Positions 50,598 to 59,952 of a DNA stretch of 64,000 nt are shown piece by piece (the first letter of the stretch is position 1; the number at the start of each line of letters is the position of its first letter). Below the pieces are notes generated by a model. The model was given only the letters and a program-made list of their open reading frames with translations, was not told the DNA's origin and made no database searches. The stretch lies in assembly GCF_900625105.1 (NCBI RefSeq), contig NZ_UYYD01000002.1, positions 496,001 to 560,000 of the forward strand, in the 5' to 3' direction. The position numbers and the translations under genes are program-made. Source of the DNA: Agathobaculum sp. Marseille-P7918 (GTDB lineage: Bacteria; Bacillota; Clostridia; Oscillospirales; Butyricicoccaceae).

Positions 50598-52229
50598 ATG
50601 TCCAAATTCCTGATCAAAAACGGCGTCATTTATGACGGATTGGGAAATCAGCCATTTGAAGGCAATATTTACATAGAAGATGAAGTAATTAAAAAAGTCA
50701 TCCGCAGCGAAGCGGATACAGCTGAATTGGAAGCGTCTTTGCAGGAGACGGAAATCATTGATGCACAGGGAAAAGCGGTAACACCGGGATTTATCGACAT
50801 TCACAGACACTGTGACATCCAGCCGTTTTACGGCACCGACTTTGGAAAAGTCATGCTGGCGCAGGGAATTACCACAACGGTTGCCGGAAACTGCGGATTC
50901 TCCATGGTACCGGTTCCGGAAGATGAGGCAAAAGCGGAAGAAATGTTCGCATTTGCAGAGCCCGTCGTAGGGCCGGCATACCGCGGCATCCACACATACA
51001 GCGAATATATGGAAGCGATGGATCAGCTGAAACTGCCGCTGAACTTTGCATCCATGATTGGTTCCGGCACAGTAAAGATTGCGGTAAAAGGATTTTCTAA
51101 CACCCCTTTTACGGAACAAGAGATGCAGCAGGCTTCAAGTTATATTGAAGATGCGCTGGAAAAAGGTGCGGTCGGTGTATCGGCGGGTATTATGTATCTG
51201 CCGGAATGCTATAACGCTACCGATGATTATGCAAAAATGCTGGCTCCGATGGCAAAATATCATACTCCTCTGTGCGTACATATCAGAGGAGAGGGCGACA
51301 GTATGGTGGACAGCGTCAAGGAAGTCATCGAGATTGGAAAGCGTGTCGGCTGCCCGGTTGAGATCAGCCATTTCAAATCCTGCGGCATGGCAAACTGGAG
51401 GAAAGAGATTCACCGTGCCATCGAACTGATTGAACAGGCGCGAAAAGAAGGGCAGGATGTAACCTGTGACTTCTATCCATATGAAGGCGGTTCCACCTCG
51501 CTGACAACCATGGTGCCCCCTGCATTTGTAAACGGAGATATGAACCGCGCTCTCGAGCGAATGGGAACAAAAGACGGAGTGGAGGAATTCTGCAAGTCCT
51601 TGGAGATCAACTATGAGGACTGGGATAACTTCGCAATCACGCTTGGCTGGGACAGAATCCTGATTTCCGGCGTAAACAAGGAAAGCAATCAGAAATTTGT
51701 CGGTAAGATGGTATCCGATGCCGCAAGAGAGTACGGCTTTGAGAGTGATGGCGCGTTTGTCGCATGGCTGCTGCATGATGAAGATGGCAAGGTTGCGATC
51801 ATCAATATGAGCATGTGTCAGGATGACATTGACACGGTTGCAAAACTTCCATACTCCAATGTGATTTCCGATTCCATCTATGCGGTTACAGATACACCAC
51901 ACCCGCGCATGTATGGCGCATTCCCGAAAATCATCCGGGAATATGTGCAGGAACGCCATCTGTATACGATGGAGGAAGCAATTCGGAAGATGACAAGCCT
52001 TCCGGCAACGAGAATGGGCATTGCACGCCGCGGTCAGATCAAAGAAGGATATTATGCAGACATCAATGTTTTTGACCCTGCGGAACTAAAGGATCATGCA
52101 ACCTTTGAAAAGCCGGTGCAGCTTGCCAGCGGTATTGCCAAATGCTTCGTCAACGGACAACTGGCATGGGAAGATGGAATACTCTGCAATGATGCCTGCG
52201 GAAAGAACCTGCGTCGTACCGATGTATAA
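50598..52229 (+). CDS. N-acyl-D-amino-acid deacylase family amidohydrolase
   Basis: A 543-aa zinc amidohydrolase of the D-aminoacylase/dihydroorotase-like family. Motifs are TPGFIDIHRHCD (metal ligands, about residue 60), VAGNCGFSMVPVP (about 95), EISHFKSCG (about 255), FYPYEGGSTSL (about 293), PHPRMYGAFPKII (about 435) and the C-terminal ARRGQIKEGYYADINVFDP. Such enzymes release a D-amino acid from an N-acyl-D-amino acid or act on D-Glu peptides. It starts one nt after the regulator with AAGAGGAGGCAAAATAG overlapping that gene's end. Confidence 0.92.
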   Translation: MSKFLIKNGVIYDGLGNQPFEGNIYIEDEVIKKVIRSEADTAELEASLQETEIIDAQGKAVTPGFIDIHRHCDIQPFYGTDFGKVMLAQGITTTVAGNCGFSMVPVPEDEAKAEEMFAFAEPVVGPAYRGIHTYSEYMEAMDQLKLPLNFASMIGSGTVKIAVKGFSNTPFTEQEMQQASSYIEDALEKGAVGVSAGIMYLPECYNATDDYAKMLAPMAKYHTPLCVHIRGEGDSMVDSVKEVIEIGKRVGCPVEISHFKSCGMANWRKEIHRAIELIEQARKEGQDVTCDFYPYEGGSTSLTTMVPPAFVNGDMNRALERMGTKDGVEEFCKSLEINYEDWDNFAITLGWDRILISGVNKESNQKFVGKMVSDAAREYGFESDGAFVAWLLHDEDGKVAIINMSMCQDDIDTVAKLPYSNVISDSIYAVTDTPHPRMYGAFPKIIREYVQERHLYTMEEAIRKMTSLPATRMGIARRGQIKEGYYADINVFDPAELKDHATFEKPVQLASGIAKCFVNGQLAWEDGILCNDACGKNLRRTDV

Positions 52230-52257
52230 CAGTTAGGTTCTTTGGAGGAAATGACAA

Positions 52258-53046
52258 ATGAATGAAGCATTAATTCAAAGATTCAACGAAAGGTTAAAAG
52301 CTGGCAAAGCAGTTTTTGGTCCTTTTATGAAAACTTGTGATCCAGGATTTGTGGAAGCGGCAGGGTATGCGGGAATGGATTTTGCCATTTTGGATATGGA
52401 ACATGGCCCTATCAGCATACAAAATATGCAGAATAATATCCGTGCGGCTCAAATATCCGGGATTCTCCCCGTGGTAAGAGTACCTGCTATCACGGAGGAG
52501 GCAATTGGAAAGGCATTGGATATCGGCGCGGCAGCTGTTGAGATCCCGCAGGTTACGACGGCAGAACAGGCACGAGAAGCGGTAAAACTCGCTAAATTCT
52601 CTCCGATGGGAGAAAGGGGCGTGTGTCGCTTCGTGCGGGCAGCCCACTATTCGGCCATGAATAAGGCGGCATACTTTGAAGGCGCAAATAAAACGATCGT
52701 TATTGCGCAATTGGAAGGACAGCAGGCCATCAACAACTTGGACGATATCCTGACTGTGGAAGGAATAGATATCTTTTTTATCGGACCGTATGACCTGTCC
52801 CAGAGCCTGGGTGTCCCCGGACAAGTGACCCATCCATTGGTAGTGGAAGCGATGAATAAAATAGTCAAAGCTGCAAAAAAGAAGGGCGCAGTAGTCGGAA
52901 CCTTCACAGACAGCAAAGAGACGATGGAGATGTGGACAAAAGCCGGCGTCCAGTATATTTCCTATTCAGTTGATATGGGGATCTTCTATGAAGCGTGTAA
53001 AACACTAAAGGAACAATTTCACGGATGGTGCGAAACCGTTTCTTAA
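52258..53046 (+). CDS. HpcH/HpaI-family aldolase
   Basis: A 262-aa class II pyruvate aldolase. Family motifs are FAILDMEHGPIS (residue about 45), VVRVPAITEE (Arg), VEIPQVTTAEQA (metal Glu), GVCRFVRAAHYS, and IFFIGPYDLSQSLGVPGQ (about 178). These enzymes reversibly join pyruvate or oxaloacetate to aldehydes. As the last gene of the operon it may use the keto acid made by the dehydratase and RidA. TTGGAGGAAATGACAA precedes the ATG. Confidence 0.92.
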   Translation: MNEALIQRFNERLKAGKAVFGPFMKTCDPGFVEAAGYAGMDFAILDMEHGPISIQNMQNNIRAAQISGILPVVRVPAITEEAIGKALDIGAAAVEIPQVTTAEQAREAVKLAKFSPMGERGVCRFVRAAHYSAMNKAAYFEGANKTIVIAQLEGQQAINNLDDILTVEGIDIFFIGPYDLSQSLGVPGQVTHPLVVEAMNKIVKAAKKKGAVVGTFTDSKETMEMWTKAGVQYISYSVDMGIFYEACKTLKEQFHGWCETVS

Positions 53047-53054
53047 ATCAGCAA

Positions 53055-53102
53055 CAAAAGAGTTCTGCTATGATAAATTGAAATCATAGCAGAACTCTTT
53101 TT
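53055..53102 (+). terminator. Terminator of the D-amino-acid operon
   Basis: AAAGAGTTCTGCTATGAT pairs with ATCATAGCAGAACTCTTT and continues in T. Confidence 0.85.
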
Positions 53103-53159
53103 ATGATATATATTGAATCAATTCAATCTGTCAAAAAAATTGCAAAAGCGTTGAAATCA

Positions 53160-53201
53160 TAAAAGCCGCAGGATCCAAAATTGGGAATCCTGCGGCTTTT
53201 T
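53160..53201. terminator. Bidirectional terminator
   Basis: AAAAGCCGCAGGAT/ATCCTGCGGCTTTT stem; serves the convergent copper-amine-oxidase-N gene. Confidence 0.8.
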
Positions 53202-53225
53202 ATGCATGACAAAAAAGGATATAAA

Positions 53226-54248
53226 TTATATGTTGGCAAAGGGATCGATAAATCCGGTCTGCTCAATGACTTCGCGCATATGCGCGGTCATTTGCAGCAC
53301 CGTATTGCTGCCGCTATGGACAATGGGAAGGTTAGTGCCCATAACACCTGTGCCTTCGACCACAGTACTAAAATCATTTTGTGACAGCATATTGCTTACA
53401 GTTTGTGCTGCGGTGTGTAAAGTCTTGAGATTGGAAAGTATCTGATTTTGGTAATACTGAACCAGCGTGGAATCCGATTGGCATAATTTCTGCATCTCTG
53501 CAATCTGTTGCTGCATTTCAGTCAGCGCGGCTTGTGCTTTTTTCTGATCCACAACAGTATACTGCGTTTCTGTTATGACGACCCGCGCAGGGATTGCCTG
53601 GCGAAATGTTTCGGATATATCATATAATTTTTCTGCTGCGGATTGGAGATTTTGCGCATAGCTTTGGAGAGAAGAACGCTCTGCTTCACTCAGCGGCATC
53701 CGCAGAAAGATGAGACCCATATATCCGTCTTGACTGCCGACCCATTTTACATCCATGCCGGTCAACTCGCCGATGCTGCGAACCGGCAAATATGTCACGT
53801 TCAAAAAGTCTATGGGGTAGATGACAGTGCCTTTTTCATTTTTGAAAGTCACCAGTTCACCGTCCAGATAAACTTTTCGTTCTGGGCAAAGAACAGCAGC
53901 TCCTTCCTTTATTCCATGAAAAACAGAACCGTCTACCGCTTCATTTTCGCCATGGATTACACTGTCCACAGAGCCGCTCAATGTAATGGTCTGCGTTGTT
54001 CCATCCCAACCCACGTTTTTACCCATCCATTCGCCAGCCGAACGAACAGGCATATAGGTAGAGCCCTGATAACTGATTGCCGGCATGTATTCTCCATGTT
54101 CATTCGGGAACATGACCGGAACACCCTGCACATAAATCTGTGCGTTCGGATCGCTGATTGCAATTTCATTTCCTGCCGCCGCTGCTCCGCATATTGTGGC
54201 AACAGAAAGCGCCAATGCGAATAAAACTAGTTTTAATGTGCGCTTCAT
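53226..54248 (-). CDS. Secreted protein with two copper-amine-oxidase N-terminal-like domains
   Basis: A 340-aa exported protein. The signal peptide spans about residues 1-25. Two copies of the stalk-like 'copper amine oxidase N-terminal' domain follow: YQGSTYMPVRSAGEWMGKNVGW (about 62; seen as TYMPVRSAGEWMGK) and VTYLPVRSIGELTGMDVKWVG. The C-terminal half (about 175-340) is helical with a Gln-rich coiled segment. No catalytic domain is present. In Firmicutes these modules bind the cell surface. AAGGAGGAATCATT precedes the ATG. Confidence 0.85.
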   Translation of the reverse strand: MKRTLKLVLFALALSVATICGAAAAGNEIAISDPNAQIYVQGVPVMFPNEHGEYMPAISYQGSTYMPVRSAGEWMGKNVGWDGTTQTITLSGSVDSVIHGENEAVDGSVFHGIKEGAAVLCPERKVYLDGELVTFKNEKGTVIYPIDFLNVTYLPVRSIGELTGMDVKWVGSQDGYMGLIFLRMPLSEAERSSLQSYAQNLQSAAEKLYDISETFRQAIPARVVITETQYTVVDQKKAQAALTEMQQQIAEMQKLCQSDSTLVQYYQNQILSNLKTLHTAAQTVSNMLSQNDFSTVVEGTGVMGTNLPIVHSGSNTVLQMTAHMREVIEQTGFIDPFANI

Positions 54249-54297
54249 AATGATTCCTCCTTAAATAGTTAGGGACAGGCTTTTTCGTTCCATATTA

Positions 54298-54392
54298 AGT
54301 ACAATGCTTCAAGATTCCGTTTTGTAACAGTAAATAAAAAATATTTTTGGTGTTCTTTCCTGTTACAAAATAACGTTCTGAAGCATTGTACT
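54298..54392. repeat. Large inverted repeat upstream of the ECF sigma operon
   Basis: Two 33-nt arms (54298-54330 and 54360-54392) match in their outer 14 nt (AGTACAATGCTTCA) and inner 11 nt (TTTTGTAACAG) and differ in between. The central 29 nt are AT-rich. The arms contain TGTAAC, the -35 consensus of several ECF sigma factors, facing each other. Confidence 0.75.
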
Positions 54393-54525
54393 AATGTGAG
54401 GAAATAGCTCTTTACAATTGTGATCAAAAAGCAAATGGATTGTATTTTCCTAATGGCATGTTAAAATTAACGATATCGGAGCTGCTTCATAAAGCCGCAG
54501 CTGACTATAAGGGGGGGATTAAGGA

Positions 54526-55005
54526 TTGACACAAGAGCAAATCTTATTTTTTGAAAGCCTCTACCGAAAGCACTATGCTCTCATGTTCGAAGTCGCACTG
54601 CGAATCGTAAAAAATCCGGTCAAGGCTTCGGATGTGGTATCGGACACCTTTCTCATACTTATCTTGAAAATTTCCACTGTGATGAACCATGAAGACCCTG
54701 TCAAATGGCTGTTTACAGTGCTGAAGAACAATGCACTCGGCGAGTACAGAAAATCAAAAGTCCGCAAAGAAGTATCGCTGGATGATGCGATCATTCGCGG
54801 CAAGGAGCAGGAATTGATCCCGTTTTCAGAGATGCTCCCCAAGGGTTTGACACCGGAGGAGCGCGACATTCTGCTCCTTCGGCTTGGCGAAGATCTGGAT
54901 TATGCAGAAATCGCGAAGCGCCTGCATACAACAGAAAGCGCCTGCCGCATGAAGTTCAGCCGCGCCAAAAAGCGTTGTGCGGAACTGATGGAACGGGATA
55001 AATAG
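54526..55005 (+). CDS. ECF-type RNA polymerase sigma factor
   Basis: A 159-aa sigma-70 family protein with region 2 (RKHYALMFEVALRIVKNPVKASDVVSDTF, shown in short as ALMFEVALRIVKNP, and NHEDPVKWLFTVLKNNA) and region 4 (LTPEERDILLLRLGEDLDYAEIAKRL, then TTESACRMKFSRAKKRC). The start is TTG at 54526, close after GGGGGGGATTAAGGA; no ATG fits. Two genes with a large cytoplasmic domain and one membrane helix follow on the same strand, the standard layout of a sigma/anti-sigma operon. Confidence 0.9.
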   Translation: MTQEQILFFESLYRKHYALMFEVALRIVKNPVKASDVVSDTFLILILKISTVMNHEDPVKWLFTVLKNNALGEYRKSKVRKEVSLDDAIIRGKEQELIPFSEMLPKGLTPEERDILLLRLGEDLDYAEIAKRLHTTESACRMKFSRAKKRCAELMERDK

Positions 55006-55011
55006 CAAGTT

Positions 55012-55024
55012 TTCTGTTACAGAA
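55012..55024. promoter_or_regulatory. Palindrome TTCTGTTACAGAA between sigma and anti-sigma genes
   Basis: A perfect 13-bp palindrome (odd centre) directly after the sigma stop. Its core CTGTTACAG matches the GTAACAG of the upstream inverted repeat. Confidence 0.5.
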
Positions 55025-55078
55025 TCCTGCTGTCAATCATTATTTATGTAGCAGAAACCGTATGAGGAGGTGAAGCGC

Positions 55079-56134
55079 ATGTGTACAAACAGTCAGGATA
55101 ATGAGAAAAAGCATGAAAGGGATAAAACCATTTTGCATTCCACTGACCGGATGAAAGACGCAGCCAACATCGACCCGAAGCTGCTTGCACTTCTGGATCA
55201 GGTTTGTCAGTCCGGAGAAGACGCCCTCCCCCAGTTGAAAGCCTACACAGATGAGGCACAGACTGAAAATGCCGGGAGTACGCATCCCGACGTAGAAAGC
55301 GCGCTGAAAGCGTTCAAAGAGCAACATGCTGCGGCTTTTGAAACGCATAAGCACACCCGCGTCCGGCGGTGGGGGTATCGTTTGTGTGTGATCGCCGCGG
55401 CAATCATCGTGCTCAATGCACTCTGCATTTTTGCGTTCGGCCGCAGTATGTATGACTATGCGGCAATGTGGGGCGCCGAGACGTTCGGCTATCTCATGCA
55501 GACCGCGAATCCTGAGAAATATGACCCGGATACCTATTACAATCCCAGAGAGCAGTATGTTGGCGAATTACCGGAATATGATCCAAATGCTCCGCTTGGC
55601 TCTGAAGAAAATCCGATTCCGACCAATGGCTCAAAGCAACCCGATTTTTCTGATATACCAGATACAGATGTGACTTCGTTGGGATTAGAAAAAACTGCTT
55701 CTGAATGGGGTGCCTCCCACGTCGTTGAACGCTTTGAAATCGTAAACGCTGATTTACTTCAAACGGTAAAGGCGTTTGGGGTATCAGACAAGGTGATTCC
55801 GACATGGTTACCAGAAGGGTTTACGCAGGAGTATATTCAGATCACCAAAGATCATCTGTCCCAAACTACGGATTTTTTTGCGAATTATTTGAATGGGGAG
55901 AGAAACCTATCTGTATGTATTTCTTCCATTCACACCGATTCAAATGCGGTTATAGAAAAAGATGATCGTCCTGTTATCGAATACGAAGTACATAATGTAA
56001 ATTGGTATATTATGCACAATCTTGATAATATTAATGCGATAACCGTAGTGGGAGACCGAGAAGTCCTGTTTTACGGGACTGTGACTGTGGATGAAATGAA
56101 AAAAATGATTGACTCGGTATATGAAGAGCCATAA
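55079..56134 (+). CDS. Anti-sigma-factor-like membrane protein, copy 1
   Basis: A 351-aa protein from ATG at 55079 after GAGGAGGTGAAGC. A cytoplasmic part of about 100 residues (IDPKLLALLDQVC, DALPQLKAYTDEAQ) precedes one membrane helix (about 104-125, LCVIAAAIIVLNALCIFAF). Outside are a conserved linker (ETFGYLMQTANPEKYDPD), a diverged middle and a DUF4367-like end (GTVTVDEMKKMIDSVYEEP). DUF4367 proteins commonly follow ECF sigma genes as regulators. The next gene is a close paralog; this and its place behind the sigma factor support an anti-sigma role. Confidence 0.82.
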   Translation: MCTNSQDNEKKHERDKTILHSTDRMKDAANIDPKLLALLDQVCQSGEDALPQLKAYTDEAQTENAGSTHPDVESALKAFKEQHAAAFETHKHTRVRRWGYRLCVIAAAIIVLNALCIFAFGRSMYDYAAMWGAETFGYLMQTANPEKYDPDTYYNPREQYVGELPEYDPNAPLGSEENPIPTNGSKQPDFSDIPDTDVTSLGLEKTASEWGASHVVERFEIVNADLLQTVKAFGVSDKVIPTWLPEGFTQEYIQITKDHLSQTTDFFANYLNGERNLSVCISSIHTDSNAVIEKDDRPVIEYEVHNVNWYIMHNLDNINAITVVGDREVLFYGTVTVDEMKKMIDSVYEEP

Positions 56135-56184
56135 AACCACACGCAAACTGTTGAACGGCATGATACACCGAGGAGGTGAAGCAC

Positions 56185-57264
56185 ATGGAAACGAAACCTC
56201 AAAAGCATAAAGGGCAGCAAGAGCATGAAACCGCCTTTTCACATGCCAACAATCAAGTCACGGACGAAATCGACATCGATCCGAAGCTGCTTGCGCTTCT
56301 GGATCAGGTTTGCGCATTCGGAGAAGATGCCCTCCCCCAGCTGAAGGCCTATATAGATGATACAAAGACTGAAAATGTTGGGAGCACGCATCCCGACGCA
56401 GAAAGCGCACTGAAAGCGTTCAAAGAGCAACACGCTGCGGCCTTTGAAACGCATAAGCATACCCGCGTCCGGCGGTGGGGGTATCGTTTGTGTGTGATCG
56501 CCGCGGCAATCATTGTGCTCAATACATTCTGCATTTTTGCGTTCGGCCGCAGCATATACGACTATGCGGCAATGTGGGGCGCGGAGACGTTCGGCTATAT
56601 CATGCAGACGGCAAATCCTGAGAAGTACGATCCAGATACCTATTACAATCCCAGAGAACAGTACATTGGCGAATTGCCGGAATATGATCCAAATGCTCCG
56701 CTTGGCTCTGAAGAAAATCCGATTCCACTCGATAGTCTGGAACCTCTTCCAGAATATGCAAATATTCCAGACACCGATGTATCCGCATTGGGGCTTGAAA
56801 AGAGTAAATCCGAATGGGATCACTCACATATGATAGAAACATTTCGCATTTTAAATTCTGATACAATTGAAGTAGCTACCGCATTGGGGATTAACATCCC
56901 TGCATTTCCCACTTGGATTCCGGATGGTTTTGTTTTGGATGAAATTCTTGTAACAAAGGATCATGAATCAAGCAGCATGGATCTAGATATTTCTTATGAA
57001 AAACGTGGGGAGAAATATCTGTTTGGAGTAAGCATTATTTCCAGTGTCCTTGCAATTGATAATGCTCTGGAATGTACTATAATCGAAAAAGATGATCGCC
57101 CTGTCATTACCTATACAGCCGGAAATGTGGACTGGTATATCATGCACAACCTTGATACCATCAATGCTACTACAATCGTAGATGACTATCTTATTCTGAT
57201 ATCTGGGCCAGTGACCGTAGACGAAATGAAAAAGGTTATTGATTCGGTATATGAAGGAGAATAA
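56185..57264 (+). CDS. Anti-sigma-factor-like membrane protein, copy 2
   Basis: A 359-aa paralog of the preceding protein with the same ribosome binding site and start context. Residues about 35-190 are nearly identical to copy 1 at both protein and DNA level, including the membrane helix; the extracellular part about 195-300 differs, and the last 60 residues are again similar (GPVTVDEMKKVIDSVYEGE). This pattern indicates tandem duplication with divergence limited to a putative sensor segment. It overlaps none of the next gene, which starts 2 nt after its stop. Confidence 0.82.
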   Translation: METKPQKHKGQQEHETAFSHANNQVTDEIDIDPKLLALLDQVCAFGEDALPQLKAYIDDTKTENVGSTHPDAESALKAFKEQHAAAFETHKHTRVRRWGYRLCVIAAAIIVLNTFCIFAFGRSIYDYAAMWGAETFGYIMQTANPEKYDPDTYYNPREQYIGELPEYDPNAPLGSEENPIPLDSLEPLPEYANIPDTDVSALGLEKSKSEWDHSHMIETFRILNSDTIEVATALGINIPAFPTWIPDGFVLDEILVTKDHESSSMDLDISYEKRGEKYLFGVSIISSVLAIDNALECTIIEKDDRPVITYTAGNVDWYIMHNLDTINATTIVDDYLILISGPVTVDEMKKVIDSVYEGE

Positions 57265-57265
57265 A

Positions 57266-58120
57266 ATGCGTAAGCTGAAAAAACTGATTTCGATTGCCTT
57301 GCTGACAGCATTTGCGATGTCTTTTTCTGCTCTTGCTGCAAATGAAGTAGACAGTGCACAATCTACTTCTGCACTTATGGAACAAGCAGCATCATCGGAC
57401 GGCGCAGGCTCGGAAGCCATCAGTTATGAACTGTATCAGCGATTTACTGATGACCCGGCCGCATTCCTCTCCGAGCTGGCCTCCCAGCCGGACGATGTGC
57501 GTCAGGTGGTCATACAGTTTATTGTTTGGGAAAACAACTACGATGAAAACACGCTGCCGGATATCTTAAGCAAACTTTCTCACCTTTCAGACGACCAGTT
57601 GGATGCAGCAGAGGAATTGACCAACTACTGGACCACCTATCAGGCGCAAAACCCCGAAACAGAAATCCCGGAAGATACGTCGGTCACTCTGCCCGGCTTT
57701 GATGTACAGACCATTCGCAGCCTCATCGACCAGAATCTGTCGGAATCTGATCCGTATGCAGACGAAGCGTTTTGCATCTCGATTACGGAAGCATATGAAG
57801 CCGATCCCACGGCGTTTGGCGAAATGATCTCGGATTTGGATAACAGCGATATTCAGCGTCTCGGCAGACAGATTGCCTATGCCGTTGAGAATAAACTGGT
57901 TGATGTGACCTTGCCGGCAGCACAGAATGGACTCGAGGCGTCTGCGCTTTCGGTGCTCCAGCAGGCAATTGCACAAGCCGACCCTCCGCAGCGCACCAAT
58001 GTTGGGATGGAAAAAGATACCCCTTTTCCAATACCGTTTGATTTACTCATATGCGTCCTGTTGGGGATATTTCTGATAGCGGCAGTTTGGAAATTGGCAA
58101 AACGGTCACGCTCTCGATAA
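57266..58120 (+). CDS. Secreted C-terminally anchored protein of unknown function
   Basis: A 284-aa protein with an N-terminal signal peptide (about residues 1-25, ending SALAA), a helical extracytoplasmic body rich in Asp/Gln (LSELASQPDDVRQVV, LSKLSHLSDDQLDAAEEL), and a C-terminal membrane helix (about 255-275, LLICVLLGIFLIAAVW) followed by KRSRSR. ATG at 57266 uses the AAGGAGA site inside the end of the previous gene. It closes the sigma-factor operon, before a terminator. No known domain was recognised; it may be the regulated output or a third signalling part. Confidence 0.8.
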   Translation: MRKLKKLISIALLTAFAMSFSALAANEVDSAQSTSALMEQAASSDGAGSEAISYELYQRFTDDPAAFLSELASQPDDVRQVVIQFIVWENNYDENTLPDILSKLSHLSDDQLDAAEELTNYWTTYQAQNPETEIPEDTSVTLPGFDVQTIRSLIDQNLSESDPYADEAFCISITEAYEADPTAFGEMISDLDNSDIQRLGRQIAYAVENKLVDVTLPAAQNGLEASALSVLQQAIAQADPPQRTNVGMEKDTPFPIPFDLLICVLLGIFLIAAVWKLAKRSRSR

Positions 58121-58167
58121 GCAGCTTTGCTTGCTCAGCTAAATCTTCATGAAATGCTCTAAAAGTA

Positions 58168-58207
58168 CAAAAAACCCGTTATTTCCGAAGAAATAGCGGG
58201 ATTTTTT
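58168..58207 (+). terminator. Terminator of the ECF sigma operon
   Basis: CCCGTTATTTC/GAAATAGCGGG stem with a CGAA-type loop followed by ATTTTTTG. Confidence 0.8.
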
Positions 58208-58397
58208 GTGTGTCTTGAGGCTGAACTGAAACCAACAACCTTGCATATTACGAAAAATCTATGCTGACAAAAATCGACACTTTTTACATTATTTCATGTG
58301 ATCTCAAATAAAGGCCAAGTTCATAGAGAAAACCTTAGTGTGTATCTTTTCCCCCAGTCTCTTAAACAAAATGACAGAATGTTAAAATGAAAAGCGA
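58208..58397. other. Intergenic, nothing recognised
   Basis: AT-rich stretch between the sigma operon terminator and the hsdR remnant; no gene, RNA or repeat recognised. Confidence 0.5.
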
Positions 58398-59862
58398 CTA
58401 TTGTTCATCAGCGCGATCAGCATCCCATTCGCTGATTTCAAAGAAGCGGTCAAAGAATCCTTTAAGCTTGTCAATCACAGACTGCTTTTTCTTAGCTCTG
58501 GTACCGCCACCGCCGAAACGAGATACCGGCGGCATCAGTTTATCGATATCCGTTCCGGTGGTCTTGATCTCGCCATCCCGAAAGGCGTTTTCCAAAAACT
58601 TGCGGGTTTCCGGTTCGCGGAGCTTTTCGTCCCGGATGATTTGCGTCAGTTCTTTCTCTCGCTCCTCTGCCACAAAACCATGCCACTCTTCCAATACATC
58701 CTCCACATCGTTAATGTCGCAAATAAAGGTTTCGATGAGCTGCTTTTTGCTGCGCAGTTCGGGGCTGGCGTCTACGGCTTTCTGGATGGTAATAAGAATC
58801 TCTTTATCATCACAATGGGAATCATGGTATTTTTTCACCAACATCAGGATGTAATCGATATTGATTTCGATCTGGCGTATCAGCTCGATCTCAAACACAA
58901 TATCATCTGTGATATCCTCTTTTTTGCCTTTTGTACGGCGCATCCACTCATCCCGGAGGTCCTGATATCGTCCAAGATAATCTTGCAAATCACGTTCAGA
59001 GAGCTGTTCTTTTCCTTTGAATTCGTCAAACGAGGATAGCAAGTTGCGCATCCGCAGAATGGCACCGAACAAAGCAATAAAATCCTTCTGATTTTGTTCG
59101 CCTTCGATTTGTGGTGCGGACAGCGGAAATTTTTGCGTCAGCTCTTCGATCATATCTATATAGCCGGGCTTGTCTTTGCCCTCCTTCGTCGTGTAACCAT
59201 AGTAGTAATCGGCAAATTTGTGGAGCAGAACAATTCCGCCAGCCTCTTTGTCGCCAAACAATGCGATTGCAGCGTCCACGCGCTTTTGCAGGTTTCGGAA
59301 GCAGACGATATTGCCAAATGTCTTGATCGAATTCAGAATGCGGTTGGTGCGACTAAATGCTTGGATGAGACCATGCATCTTCAGGTTCTTGTCCACCCAA
59401 AGGGTATTCAGCGTAGTTGCATCAAAGCCGGTCAGGAACATGTTGACCACGATCAGCAGATCCAGCTCCTTGTTCTTCATTCGCAAGGAAACATCCTTAT
59501 AGTAGTTCTGGAAGCTGTCGCTGTCGGTGGAGTAGTTGGTGTGGAACATCTTGTTATAATCCTGAATCGCAGCATCCAGAAAGTCACGGCTGCTCTGATC
59601 CAGCGCGCTGGTGTCTTCGCTGTTTTCCTCATCCAGAATCTCGTCAGCTTCGCCATGGAAACCGAAGAAACCGCAAAAATCGAATTGAAACCGCTGAGGC
59701 GTTGCTTCTGCTTGATCTCTTACACCTTATTGTTTTTGCTGGAATCAACCTGTGCAAGGTTGTGAGCGTGTGAAACCAATAGCTTTTGTCTCCGCGATAA
59801 GTTTTTTGGTCGAAATAGTCCAGAATATTGCGGGTCACTAATTTGATCCTCTTGGGAGCCAT
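58398..59862 (-). pseudogene. hsdR: Type I restriction endonuclease subunit HsdR, decayed C-terminal remnant
   Basis: Only the C-terminal half of an HsdR (normally about 1000 aa) remains. A 5' piece (59862 down to about 59710) encodes VTRNILDYFDQKTYRG, typical of HsdR helicase domain 2. A second piece in another frame reads KQKQRLSGFNSIFAVSS. A third frame then opens with DEILDEENSEDTS and runs to the TAG at 58398, including VNMFLTGFDATTLNTLWVDKN (shown in short as FLTGFDATTLNTLWVDK) and AFSRTNRIL. At least two frame disruptions and a missing segment near 59645 separate the pieces. The nuclease and first helicase domain are absent, and no hsdM or hsdS is present. Confidence 0.88.
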
Positions 59863-59952
59863 GTATGCTTTTTCACGTTAGTATATAAAATCTTTGCTTT
59901 TTTCGGAAGTAGTGCAATTTAATTGGGAATAAAGCGAAGCAGACCGTTCACC

